DNA from: Glycomyces harbinensis | GTDB lineage: Bacteria > Actinomycetota > Actinomycetes > Mycobacteriales > Micromonosporaceae | Reading direction: 5' to 3' | Assembly: GCF_900101745.1 (NCBI RefSeq) | Contig: NZ_FNAD01000015.1 | Span: 1-64,000, forward strand | Length of the DNA stretch: 64,000 nt | Shown: positions 34,846 through 45,300 of the stretch, piece after piece | Position numbering within the stretch: the stretch's first letter is position 1 | Layout of the letters: every line of letters starts with the position of its first letter | Position numbers and translations under genes: made by a program | Notes under the pieces: model-generated | Database searches by the model: none | The model's input: only the letters and a program-made list of their open reading frames with translations | What the model was told of the DNA's origin: nothing

Positions 34846-35973
34846 CTACGCCGACGCGATGAAGCGATTCCGCCCGAGGTGCATCCGATAGCCGCCGTTC
34901 TCGTGGACGATCTCGCCTTCGACCCGCACGTTCCGATTGTCGCGATGAGCCGCGACGGCGAGCTCGAAGTCCTCTTCGGCGATGAACACCCAGAGCGTCA
35001 GTTCCTCCTGATCGTCTTCCCTGGACGCGACACCCTTGATCTGGATGCGGCGGCGCTTGGTCAACTCCTCGATATGCAGGCTGATCACCCGACCCCGGAC
35101 TACCGCAGGACCCGTGCGGGAGAGCCGTTCCAGACGCGTCCCGAAAGTGAGCAGTTCGGCGGCCATCCGGTCGGTGAAATGCAGCGGCACGCTCACAGGC
35201 TGCCGAGCATGGCCGAAGCCCCAGGTGAAAGCTATGTCGAACGGACGGTTTCGGTCCTCGCCTCCGAGATCCGACAGCGCCTTGCAGAGATTGCCTGAGA
35301 CGCCCTGTTCAGCAGGGTTGGGGATCCTGCCGTTTTCTGCCAGGGTCGTCGCCACGCCATGTGCCTTGACGACGGCCGCTTGAAGGTCGACCGCGACTTG
35401 ATGATCGGAAGGCCCTTCCGGCTCGGGCGCAAGTTCGGCGAGCAGGTTCGCAGGCGAATCCTCACTGGTCGAAGGGGGTTCGCAGATCTTGGTGGCGAAT
35501 ACATAACTGCCCGGTTCGGTGAGGCAGAGCTGGACCCTGTCAAGGAGTGTCCCTACCGCCTCATTGGGTCTTTCGCGGTGAAACAGGCTCGGTCCCTCGA
35601 ACGCGGTCCTGGCGCCGTCTCGCAAGACCTGATAGATCGCCTCAATCGCCTTGCGGCCGTGACTGAGCGGGATGGTGCCCGAAGGGGTCGCGGGCAGCAG
35701 CCGGAAGCGCTGCGTGTCCGCGCGCGGTTGAGCCAGCTCGGCGAGCAGCGTCGAGACGGGGCGGTCCTCGATCACGGCGATGTCGCCGACCGCTCGGCTC
35801 AGCAACTTCCGGCCGGATGGGCTGTGCGGTTCTTGCGGCAGGAGCACCTGGTCGGACTCCGACCCCCGCTCCCACACGGTTGTTCCACGCCAGGTCGCGA
35901 CAGCGTTCCAGCGCTGGGCCTTCAGATAGGAGACGAGGACCTCGGGGTCAACCCGCTGATACTGTTCGTCCAT
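34846..35973 (-). CDS. Hypothetical protein at the end of the DISARM operon
   Basis: 375 residues, unrecognised. It is soluble, with no membrane segment or nuclease motif visible. The N-terminus (YLKAQRWNAVATWRGTTVWERG) resembles a small alpha-beta domain. The C-terminal 100 residues (GRVISLHIEELTKRRRIQIKGVAS ... VRVEGEIVHENGGYRMHLGR) look like alternating strands and could be an OB-like nucleic-acid-binding barrel; this is inference from pattern only. Its ATG overlaps the stop of the DUF4365 gene by one base (TGATG), so it is coupled to DISARM and probably works with it. Confidence 0.75.
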   Translation of the reverse strand: MDEQYQRVDPEVLVSYLKAQRWNAVATWRGTTVWERGSESDQVLLPQEPHSPSGRKLLSRAVGDIAVIEDRPVSTLLAELAQPRADTQRFRLLPATPSGTIPLSHGRKAIEAIYQVLRDGARTAFEGPSLFHRERPNEAVGTLLDRVQLCLTEPGSYVFATKICEPPSTSEDSPANLLAELAPEPEGPSDHQVAVDLQAAVVKAHGVATTLAENGRIPNPAEQGVSGNLCKALSDLGGEDRNRPFDIAFTWGFGHARQPVSVPLHFTDRMAAELLTFGTRLERLSRTGPAVVRGRVISLHIEELTKRRRIQIKGVASREDDQEELTLWVFIAEEDFELAVAAHRDNRNVRVEGEIVHENGGYRMHLGRNRFIASA

Positions 35974-36554
35974 CAGATTCCCCCTCTCGGCTGCTCTGAC
36001 ACAGTCGGGGCGAGACCCTTCGCGGCCCTATCGAAAAGCTTGGCCAGGGCATCGGCCGTGAGCAGGTTGGCGCGGGGCACCGACACCGTTCTGGTGGTGC
36101 TGCGGCGCACACCGTCGTTCTCGCCCTCCAGTGAAAGCCAATAGGTCGCCGCCCGAAGATGCAGCCCGGTTTCGGCGGCAACCGTGTATCTACTCTGCGA
36201 CTTCGGAACTCTGACAAGGAAGAGATAGGCGGGCGGCCCTTGATAGTCGACCATGCTGAGATCTTCGAAGGCCCGGGCGTCGAGATCGTAACGCCAGAAA
36301 TCGCCGACTTCCCTCAGCACGCTACAGCTTTTCACCTGCACGTCAAGGTACGGGGCCGTACGACGCTTGGCCCCACTTCTCCTGATCATGTAGTCGGTGC
36401 CGTCATCACGCTTGAACTTCGCGAGATTGAGACCCGCCGCTATGCAGAGCGCTTCGACGGCGATCTCGCCGAAATCACCTTGATGGTGGTTGCGGTTAAT
36501 GCCCTCGTAGAGCTCGGAGCCTGGCGACTGCGCCGACTGATCTTGAGACACCAT
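35973..36554 (-). CDS. DUF4365-domain protein (putative PD-(D/E)XK nuclease)
   Basis: 193 residues. A DUF4365-like domain covers most of the chain: HHQGDFGEIAVEAL with an acidic residue on helix 1, then DDGTDYMI and LDVQVKSC. This gives the E ... D ... QVK spacing of PD-(D/E)XK nucleases, with Lys in the last strand. The start at 36554 has GAGG five bases upstream; an ATG at 36587 lacks a ribosome site. It follows drmB by seven bases and takes the place where drmC, a phospholipase-D-type nuclease, is normally found, so it may be a functional replacement. Confidence 0.75.
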   Translation of the reverse strand: MVSQDQSAQSPGSELYEGINRNHHQGDFGEIAVEALCIAAGLNLAKFKRDDGTDYMIRRSGAKRRTAPYLDVQVKSCSVLREVGDFWRYDLDARAFEDLSMVDYQGPPAYLFLVRVPKSQSRYTVAAETGLHLRAATYWLSLEGENDGVRRSTTRTVSVPRANLLTADALAKLFDRAAKGLAPTVSEQPRGGI

Positions 36555-36561
36555 CGCAACC

Positions 36562-38595
36562 TCAATTGAAGAAGGCGAGTTGCTCATGCCCGGGCAAGGG
36601 GATAAGGAACCGGCGGTCGAGGAACCGGTTGGCGCGTTCGCACGAAGTCTCCGAGGCCATGACGCAGCAATGGCAGGCGGCTCCGTGCAGGAAGTCCTCG
36701 GGGGGCTTGGGCGTGCGCGACGCGCAGAGCGGATCCGACGAGCAGCGCTTGGCCCGGTAAAGGCCGTGCTCGATGATCTTCCGCAGTCGGTTCGGCTCGC
36801 TCAACTGCACGAGGCCCCCGAGGGTGCCGTCGGAGTCCGAGGCGGTGGTGAGGACGACCAGCCCGGCCGAGGCGGCCCGACCTTCCGACTTCGGCCAGGC
36901 ATAGAGTCGCTCGCTCAAGCTGGCGGCTGAATAGCCACAGGTGAGCGAGCACTCTCGGATGAGGATGTGGGCGAACGTGTGCAACAGCCAGTACCTGGGC
37001 GGCTTCATCCGGGAACTCGGCTCGACCTTCTTGGCGGTCTCTGAGAACCTGTTGCGGAAGTTCTGGTCATGGGACGCGAGGTGCGCCTTCCACAGCTGAC
37101 TGTCCTCGACCTTCGTCTCCCACTTCGAGACCCGGCTTTCGTCGAATTGAAGGAAGATCCCCTCGCCGCGGTCCTCGGTCGCCACCGTCCAATCCGGGTG
37201 CTCGCGAGTGAGCGGCACGAGCCGCTCCTCCAAGTCGGCGACCCGGTCCATGTCGTCGATGCGGGTGAAGCCGAGCAGCGCGTTGACCTTCCGCAAGCTC
37301 TCCACCGCCAGGACCCGGCCGAGGCTTCCACCCAGCCATTCGCGGTTCCAACTCCGCTCTGACAATGTGAGGCCGCTTCTCACGTCGTCATGCCCGGGGC
37401 CGAGCGGATCCGCCTTGAGGAGGTACTCCCACTCGGGGACGAGTAGATCGACAGGATCCCACTCACCACGCCGCTTCTCCTGCTCCTCCTCCGGAACCGC
37501 CGGCGCCAGCGCCTCTTCAACGGCGGCGAGCAAGGTCTGGTCGTCGACCTCCTCCAGGTCGATGTGGGTCTTGAGGATCATCCGGATCAGCTTCGGGTTG
37601 CCGCGCAGCTCAGCGAGATCCTCTCCTTGCGCGCTCCACATCCGCATTGCCAGGCTGTCCGCTCGATCGGCCTCGGTCTGGGGCATGACGATAACGGACT
37701 GGGTCGCGCCGAACCACAGGTTCGAAGCGCCGATGAGCATCAGTTTGGGCTGCACTCCGCAGCCGCCTCGCTCGAACGTTCCGAGGTGCGGGTGCCGTCC
37801 TCGGCAGCGCGGGAGCTTCTCGGCGCCGGCCTCGCCCTGGGCCTCGCTCATGGGACGCCTCTTGTCGCACTGCGTGCAGGCGATCGTGGCCGCCGCGCCC
37901 TTGCCCGCGGTGCGGTCGGTCATCCGCAACTGCGGATGCTCGATCCCCGAGGGGCACGAATCCCCCCTGTGGATCCACCAGTCGTAGGGGAATTCGTCGA
38001 GGTGCCCGTCCTTGCATGCGAGCAGGTACCGGGCCGGGACGGCCGTCTGCGCGCTCGGCCTGCTCCGGGGCCGGTTGTGGCGGCCGTAGCATTTCTCGTG
38101 GTAGAACCGGGCCTGGTCCGGCCGGTGACGTTTCACGTTCACATAGGAGAACTGGCTGATCAATCCGAGGTTGTCGCAGCCGGTGCAGCGCAACCACTGC
38201 GGGAAGACGCGGGCGGGCACGCCGAGGTCCTTGCCCTCCTCGGATCCGGTGAACGCCACGGCCTGCCACGGGAAAGGCCGGAGTTCGATCCTCGGCGATC
38301 TCAGTAGCACCGAGACCGCCTTGCGCAGCTGCGGTGCCTCGATGACCAGCGGGTCGCCGTCCCTCCTCGCCCAGATGCGGTTCCAGTCGTCGAGTCCGGA
38401 GGGCATGACGGTGAAGTGGGGAAGGTCCATGACCGCTCCGGGCCCGTACGTGTACAGCAGGGACGAAGGACGCCCTGACCCCACTTTCGCGTAGTTCCGC
38501 TTTCGGCCGGCGCTCCGCTCGACGTCGGCGTCGCCGAGAGGATCCAGGGTGCGGTCCTCCGGCACCTGTGCGAATCTCGACTGCGGGTCGGTCAT
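36562..38595 (-). CDS. drmB: DISARM protein DrmB (DUF1998)
   Basis: 677 residues. The N-terminal region carries LPHFTVMPSG and LRCTGCDNLG. Several CxxC pairs (CTGC, CTQC) suggest zinc binding. The C-terminal DUF1998 domain has WLLHTFAHILIRECSLTCGY and a cysteine cluster (CSSDPLC, HGAACHCC, CERANRF). DrmB works with DrmA in a DNA-sensing complex that is autoinhibited until a 5' DNA end displaces a loop in DrmA; this is known of the family. The start at 38595 overlaps the drmA stop (ATGA). Confidence 0.93.
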   Translation of the reverse strand: MTDPQSRFAQVPEDRTLDPLGDADVERSAGRKRNYAKVGSGRPSSLLYTYGPGAVMDLPHFTVMPSGLDDWNRIWARRDGDPLVIEAPQLRKAVSVLLRSPRIELRPFPWQAVAFTGSEEGKDLGVPARVFPQWLRCTGCDNLGLISQFSYVNVKRHRPDQARFYHEKCYGRHNRPRSRPSAQTAVPARYLLACKDGHLDEFPYDWWIHRGDSCPSGIEHPQLRMTDRTAGKGAAATIACTQCDKRRPMSEAQGEAGAEKLPRCRGRHPHLGTFERGGCGVQPKLMLIGASNLWFGATQSVIVMPQTEADRADSLAMRMWSAQGEDLAELRGNPKLIRMILKTHIDLEEVDDQTLLAAVEEALAPAVPEEEQEKRRGEWDPVDLLVPEWEYLLKADPLGPGHDDVRSGLTLSERSWNREWLGGSLGRVLAVESLRKVNALLGFTRIDDMDRVADLEERLVPLTREHPDWTVATEDRGEGIFLQFDESRVSKWETKVEDSQLWKAHLASHDQNFRNRFSETAKKVEPSSRMKPPRYWLLHTFAHILIRECSLTCGYSAASLSERLYAWPKSEGRAASAGLVVLTTASDSDGTLGGLVQLSEPNRLRKIIEHGLYRAKRCSSDPLCASRTPKPPEDFLHGAACHCCVMASETSCERANRFLDRRFLIPLPGHEQLAFFN

Positions 38596-41500
38596 GCCGA
38601 TGCCCCTTTCGGCGGTCGCTGCGCCTCCCAATCCGGGTCGTCCTCGCCCCGGTCGAAGAGGTTCTCCTTGATGGGGCTGACGAGCAAGTTGATCTCAGGC
38701 TGGACTTCGCGCATCGAGTTCGGCACCGTGAACGGTCCGATGTCCCTGCGGTCCGCCATCGACCGGGCGTTTTCGGGACTGATCATCAACGAGCCCATTC
38801 GGGACTCGTCGCTCACGCGGTCGTAGACCAGCGCTCTGCGCTCCAGATGGAGCTGCTTGCGGCGTCTCAGCCAGTCGCCTAGCCGTTTCTCCAACCGGTC
38901 CCGGGCCCGGGTGGCGGTGTCGACGTCGCTCGCGCGGGCCACGCGATCGCACAGTACGTCGATGAGCCGCAGCACGAACTCCTGCTCAGTTTCGATGCGC
39001 CCCGCGCTCCGTTCAGGGGAGAGCCCGATGGGCCGGTCGGCCTGAAGCACGCGGGCGGCGCTGACGAGCACCCCGTCGAGCCCCCGGTCGAGGGAGGTCT
39101 GCGAGAACGGTGTCACCGACAGCGCCTCGACCTGGGAGTAGAACGTCTCGTGGTAGTGCCGGAAGGTCTCGAAATGCGCCAGGTCGCGTGGCCGAGCCCA
39201 GTTCCCAAGTGCCACTATGAGACCGGGGCGGCCCGGGTCGCGGCCGACACGTGAGGTCGCCTGGATGTACTCGGCGGTGTTCTTCGGCTGGCCCACCACC
39301 AGCATGAGCCCTAGCCTGGTGATGTCCACGCCGACTTGCAGCATCGATGTGGCCAGGACCGTGTCGAGCGGCAGCCTGTCGCGCTGAGCGAGCGTCTTGC
39401 CCTGCCCGTACGCTCTCCCCCGTTCCCGTTTCGCCGTGGTTGAGTCGAAGGCCGGGTCGAAGGGCAACGCCATTTGGTCCAAAGAGGCTCCGACATCAGA
39501 GCTGGCGATTCGGGAGGTGAGTTCCGCGGCGTGCAGGTGCCCGCCCGCGGTGCCGGTGCGACGTGGCAGCTTCGACCACTCGCGGCCCTGCTGAAGCAGC
39601 GTTTGGATGTCGTCGCCGAGGAAGCGGGCCATGCCGGCCAGTTCTCTGGTGGCGCTGAAATAACCGACCAGGGTCATGTACGGGTCCGCCTCGTTCGCCT
39701 GCCCGGTGTTGAGCAGGAGCTGACCAGCGGCCATGAGGACTTCGGAAACCCGGATCTCGGCGCTGGTGAGCCGGACTCCGGTGGTCGACACCCCGATGTA
39801 CCGGCGGCCGGGGGTCTTCTCGGTGACGGGCAGTTCCTTCGAGAAGTACGTGTCCCCCGCATCGATGACCTGCGGAGGGAAGATCGTCGTGCCCCGTCCG
39901 TACAGCGCCTTCACCTGGTCGGGGGCGTTGCGGGCGGTCGCGGTGGAGGCGACGAGCAGGGGCCGCACGAGCTTGCCGTCCGCGGTCACCCACTCGGCTG
40001 CGGTGTCCACTGCGGTCTCGAACAGACCGACGGTGGTGCCGAGCGAACCGGTGATGAGGTGGAGCTCGTCCTGGATGACGAGGTCCGGGGGACGCAGTCG
40101 ACTGACCGGGCGCACTCGCGCGGCGGGATGCGAGCCCTTCTGCGGGTGCCTCCCATTGCCGGTCACGTCGCAATTGGCGTAGTCGGCATGGACGTAGCCG
40201 TGCCGGTCGCAGTGCTTCGCGACGTACCCGAACAGCGAAGCGGCCTCGCCCTCGCGGGCGAGCCGCGCGAACTTATCGACGGTGGCGATGACGAACGCCG
40301 GCGCCAGCCGGTAGATCTCCTCGTCGACGGTGAGGACTGGGAGGCCTTCTTCAACTTCACCGCCTTCGGAGAAGGGGCATTCGGCAAGCTCGTCTCCGCA
40401 GTAGACGCGGACCCGGCGTTCGATCGGGTCGGGTTTGACGTTGCTCAGCTCGATCTTCTCGCCGCACCACGGGCAGCGTTGAATCTGGAGCACCGTCAGT
40501 CGGTGCGCGTCGCTCTTGCTGGTGACGGCCTTCTTGATGTCGTCGTTGGCCTCGTCGAACCGCTTGGGGCTCACGCTGGTGCCGACCCACAAACCGATCC
40601 GGAAGGGCTCCGTACCCCAGGTCTCGGTGTCGCCGAGCCGGACGGATTCGGCCGCGCAGATGAGGGCGGTGGCGCGTTGGAACTGTTGTGAGGTGAGCAG
40701 CCGCAGGGTATATCGCATGATGACCGCGACACCGGCATTGCCGTTGAGAGGCCCCGCCTTGCTCTCGACCACTCCTTGAAGCCGTCGGATCGCGAACGTG
40801 AACGCCGCCAAACCGAGGTAGGCCTCGGTCTTGCCGCCGCCGGTGGGGAAGAACAGCAGTTGCGCCCGCGCGAGGTTCCCGGACCGGTTCTCCCAGGTCG
40901 GGTCGGTCATCATGTGGATCTGGGTGATGATGAACGCCAGCTGAAAGGTGCGCCAGTGGTGTGGGAACTCCCCTGCGAGCACCTGGTCGCGGGCTACTTC
41001 TATCGAGACCGACAGATCCTCGGCGCGGATTGCGGCGACCTGCGACTGGATGCGCTGTGCGGCCATGGCCTGGTTCATGAATCGGAAGCAGCGCTGCGCG
41101 TCCACGTCCGCGAGTAGGAATTCAAGGCCTTCCGCGAGCTCCTCGTGGACCAGTCGGGCTTCGGCGACGGCGTCCATTGCCTCGTCTCGCAGGTGTGCAG
41201 GCAGTTCCGCCGCTTGCCCTTCGCGATCGCTCAACCAGGCACGGTAGCCGTCGACGATCGGGCGGAGCCCCGATGCCAGCTCGGTCGGTTCGGCCTCGGC
41301 GAGCTTCGACATGTCGAGCAGCACCCCGGGGACTTCCTGGGCGGCGGTCTGCGGGGTCTCGCAGACAGGCAGCCAAGTGGTCCAAACCCGCTTTGCCCGG
41401 CGGGCCCGGGACTCGCCTTCGCGGGCGAGGTCCCACTCGGTTTCCCAACCCGCAGAGCAGGTTCGGCCTTGCGCGAATTCGAGCCGGTTGCGGTATTGGA

Positions 41501-42377
41501 GATCGAGCCTGCGGATCTCGCCGTCAGCATCGGGTGTCCATTCGGCGTCGGTCACGAGGTCGCGGACCGGCAGGAACACTGATTCGCCGTTCGCCGACAC
41601 TTCTAGCTTCGTCTGGTACATCCAGGCGTTGACCGGGATCTTCCGCGGCGTCTCGCGGTCGTTGCACAAGACGAGTTCGATGGCGGCTCGGCCACGCGCG
41701 GGATCGTCATAGCGGTCGACGCGGAGGGAGACGGTGTCCCGCAGGTGAAGTTTTTGGGTTTCGCCGTGGACCAGGTCGGCCAAACGGATCTCCGTCGGGA
41801 TGTCGAAGTCCTCGCGCTTGTAGCGACGACCGGACTTCGGTTGCGGGGTCCGCTCTTTGTCTTCGCCGGCATCCTTGTGGACGTTGTAGACGCCCCAGGA
41901 GGCTCGGACTTCGAAGCGCTCCAGGTCAAGTGGCACCTGAAACCGCAGACCCATCGATGCGGGAATCATGAGGCCGCGCTGCTGCGGGATGTCGTCGACG
42001 GTGTACTCGTCGGAATCGACGGAGCCATCATTCACACTCGACATGGGTACACCACGGCTGATCTCGGCGTCAGTCTCGTCGCCGATGTCCATCGCGGGAT
42101 GGTCCTCGTCGGCGTCGGTCGGCGGTGCCTTGCCGGCCTCGATCTTGGACGGGGCGATCCGGCCGATGAGATATGCGGCGTCGGGGGTTCCGTCAAGGAT
42201 TTCTTCTCTGGGGTTCTGCGACTCACCGTTCAAGATGCCGCCGGCTGGACCGAGAAGTTCGCGCTCGAGGATGTCGGTGAGATTCTCGCGGGCGGTCCAA
42301 GACTTGCCGTCAGGGGAGAGCTTGACCTCGTAGGTTGAACGGCCGTCACCAGTCGGGTCCACCGACACGCGATTCAT
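38592..42377 (-). CDS. drmA: DISARM helicase DrmA
   Basis: 1261 residues. SF2 helicase core: Walker A FPTGGGKTEAYLG near residue 515, motif II QDELHLITG near 770 (DELH in place of DEAH), and motif VI EYIQATSRVGRD near 1045. A long N-terminal region has a CxxC-type zinc knuckle near CPWCGEK. DrmA is the DNA translocase of DISARM. Both ends overlap neighbours by four bases. Confidence 0.94.
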   Translation of the reverse strand: MNRVSVDPTGDGRSTYEVKLSPDGKSWTARENLTDILERELLGPAGGILNGESQNPREEILDGTPDAAYLIGRIAPSKIEAGKAPPTDADEDHPAMDIGDETDAEISRGVPMSSVNDGSVDSDEYTVDDIPQQRGLMIPASMGLRFQVPLDLERFEVRASWGVYNVHKDAGEDKERTPQPKSGRRYKREDFDIPTEIRLADLVHGETQKLHLRDTVSLRVDRYDDPARGRAAIELVLCNDRETPRKIPVNAWMYQTKLEVSANGESVFLPVRDLVTDAEWTPDADGEIRRLDLQYRNRLEFAQGRTCSAGWETEWDLAREGESRARRAKRVWTTWLPVCETPQTAAQEVPGVLLDMSKLAEAEPTELASGLRPIVDGYRAWLSDREGQAAELPAHLRDEAMDAVAEARLVHEELAEGLEFLLADVDAQRCFRFMNQAMAAQRIQSQVAAIRAEDLSVSIEVARDQVLAGEFPHHWRTFQLAFIITQIHMMTDPTWENRSGNLARAQLLFFPTGGGKTEAYLGLAAFTFAIRRLQGVVESKAGPLNGNAGVAVIMRYTLRLLTSQQFQRATALICAAESVRLGDTETWGTEPFRIGLWVGTSVSPKRFDEANDDIKKAVTSKSDAHRLTVLQIQRCPWCGEKIELSNVKPDPIERRVRVYCGDELAECPFSEGGEVEEGLPVLTVDEEIYRLAPAFVIATVDKFARLAREGEAASLFGYVAKHCDRHGYVHADYANCDVTGNGRHPQKGSHPAARVRPVSRLRPPDLVIQDELHLITGSLGTTVGLFETAVDTAAEWVTADGKLVRPLLVASTATARNAPDQVKALYGRGTTIFPPQVIDAGDTYFSKELPVTEKTPGRRYIGVSTTGVRLTSAEIRVSEVLMAAGQLLLNTGQANEADPYMTLVGYFSATRELAGMARFLGDDIQTLLQQGREWSKLPRRTGTAGGHLHAAELTSRIASSDVGASLDQMALPFDPAFDSTTAKRERGRAYGQGKTLAQRDRLPLDTVLATSMLQVGVDITRLGLMLVVGQPKNTAEYIQATSRVGRDPGRPGLIVALGNWARPRDLAHFETFRHYHETFYSQVEALSVTPFSQTSLDRGLDGVLVSAARVLQADRPIGLSPERSAGRIETEQEFVLRLIDVLCDRVARASDVDTATRARDRLEKRLGDWLRRRKQLHLERRALVYDRVSDESRMGSLMISPENARSMADRRDIGPFTVPNSMREVQPEINLLVSPIKENLFDRGEDDPDWEAQRPPKGASA

Positions 42378-45300
42378 TCTTCATCCTCCTCGGCCTCGAC
42401 AGTCGGGGCCTCGCCCTGGAGGGCGACTCTCCGATGGTTCTCCTTGAGGAGCCGGTCGAAGACCTCGACCCTGGCTTCTCTGGAGAGGGTGAATCGAGTC
42501 ATTCGGCGGTATTCGTGGAAGCCGTGATCAGGGTTGATGTCGGCCCAGTCGTAGGCAGCGAGGACAGCTCGGTCGAGCTCGACGTGAATCTCACGGAGGC
42601 GGGCAACGTCGGAGTCGACTGAGTGACTGACTTCTGGATCGTTGAAGAGGTTGTAGAGCTTTGTAAGGCCAAAACTGCGGCGAAGCATAATCTCTCGGCG
42701 TTCGGTGTCGAGGGTTCGACCTACCAGGTGAAGTTTGTTGGTTTCGTTCGGAAACGGGAAGTTCAGGAAGACATCGGAGGGCGTGTATCGAACGTCATTG
42801 CGCATCGAAGATGCGTACTTGATGACCCAGAGCTGGTGGAGGCTTGAGGATAGAACTGCCTGGGTGGAGTAGCTATTGCTGGCGAAGACGACGAGCATGT
42901 GACTGAAAACCTGGTCGGTAGGTACCCGCAGGGGCATGACGGTCTTGCTGACGTTGGCAATCGTTAGAGCTTCATCCAGACCTGCGATCGCCTTCCGCAG
43001 AGCTGGACGTGGCCGCAGGAATTTCCACCAAGGAGATTCACGGACCGCCTTCGGCTTGCCCAAGCGCTCGGGCCTGACCAACTCCCTGGTCCGCTTGAAC
43101 GGCAGAACGTAGCGTCCAGCTTCTTTTTCAGTCTTGAGACTGAAATCAATGACCCATCTCGGGGCCGAGCTGTCGGGGCGCTGGTTCAGGTCTTCGCCAT
43201 TGAGGTACCGGAAGAGGACTTCTTTATTCGCAGGATCAGCCTCAATCCAATCAGCGGCCTCCTCAGGCTCGATCACGAACCCCATACCAAGTACATAGCA
43301 GCCGACGAATGCGGCATTCAAGTTCCTCCGAAGACCATTCGGGTGCTTCTCAGGCCCCCGCGCGGGATCAAGCATGGGAGTGATCCAGTCGGTCGGGTCT
43401 CCATCAGCGATCCGCTTCACACCCTCGGAAACCGAACCGAATGATCCCCACACCGCTGCGAACTCGAGGTTCGCGGTCTTGACCGGCCAGCTCCGGCTCT
43501 GGATGGACCGTGTGATGGTGAAGCCGCTGGCTTCGAGTCGGTCGAGGCCGATCTCTCGGGTGTCACCTTGTGCGATCGTGTTGGTGGCGATCAGTCCGAA
43601 GTTTCCTGTTTCAGTCAACAACTCCTTAGCGCGCAGGAAGAAGTATGCGACGAGGTCGGCACTACCTTTCTGGCCTCCAGCAAGTATGTTGACATACCAG
43701 TCTCGAGTTGTAGTCCCGATCGCACCCGTAACTTTCTGGCCGCCGATATACGGAGGGTTGCCGACTACGGCATCGAAGCCTCCGTGGTCGACCATCACGT
43801 CCGGAGCCGCCAGTACCCAGTGGAGCGGCTTCCACCTGTTGTAGTCAGTTTCGACCGTAGGCGTGAGTCCGGCTTCAAGAATCTCGTCAAGCAGCGTGCG
43901 GTCGGCTTCGCCCTTCTTCGGGTATGCCTGTCCTACCGCAATGCGGAGCCTCTCGTAAGCGTTTTTGAGTTTCTTGCCGGGCTTTCCACCAAGCTGCAAC
44001 CCGGCAGCGATCACGCCGTCCGCGATATCGGACAGCTTCTCAGTGAGTTCACGCTGGCGCACCACTTGCCGTCGTTTCGCCGCCGCAGAGCGCTGCGGGT
44101 CCGAGTCGTCGACCTCGGTCGCGAGGTTTCGACGCAGGGTGGTGACCTTGATCAGGACGTCTTTGACGTTGACGCGGTCAACGAACCTGCCCGGGTTGTT
44201 GATCGCGATGTCGAACATCGAGTCCAGTTCGGCGCTTTCCGGTTCGAGGTTGATCATCTCGATCTGCTTCGGATCGACGATGCCGAGCAGGGAGTTGCCG
44301 CAGAAGATCTTGTCGTCCACGAACGCGAACGGCAAGTCCGGGTCAAGAGAGACCAGCCACAACGACAGCTTGCACATCTCGACTGCCAGCGGGTTGATGT
44401 CGGCCCCATAAAGGCATCGGGAGACGATCTTGCGGATCGCACGGATCTCCAGCTCGTGCCCCACCCTGGGGGTAGGCTCCTCCTTCTGCCACGCCTCGAT
44501 GAGCCTGGCCGCAAGGTACCGGGCCGCCGCGACCAGGAATGCACCTGAGCCGCAGGCGATGTCGACGATCTTGAGTTCTAGGATCTCATCGCTGTCGAGC
44601 AACACCCATTGCGACTGGTCGTCGGTCTGGTGCGGACCCGGCCGGTACACCAGCGGCTCCAGCGCATATCTGACGACCTCCTCCGCGAGGTCTTTCGGCG
44701 TGTAGTGCGCGCCCGCGTTTGCCCGGGACGGGGTCTCAACCACGATTACACCGCCGGGCATCACCACCAGCGGCCACCCACGCAGGTCGCGGCGAATGAC
44801 GCCGATGAAGGGACGCAGCCGCTCCTGGAACTGGGGGTTCATCGTGACGGCGCGGATCGCGGTCTCGACGTCCTCGGCCCCCGTCTTGAGCGCCTTCGAC
44901 AAGGCGTTCGCGCTGGGCAGCTCGGATGCCTTTTGGTTGCTCCTGGTCCATTTGATGATCGCGGCGGCGAGCTGGGCTTCACCTGGGTGCTTCGCGCCGA
45001 GCGCTTCGAGGACACTCAGAGGTATCTCAGGCTCAGCACCGGCCTTGCCGATGAGCCCGACGGTGACCTCCTCGACATTGGCGGCCGTGTAGCCGAGCAG
45101 GCCTTCGTAGATATAGCCGATCTGCTCCACGTCGATCTCGCGGAAGGATATCCGCATCGCCTCGCCCTTGACTTCGGGCTTTTGGACGGCTTGGAGCACT
45201 TCGAGCATGACCCGGTCGGAGACGGTGACGGCCAGGCCGTTGCGGCCGGCTTTGGTGAGGAACTCGGTCCGCTTGGGGTCGAAGAGGGATCCGCCGTAGG

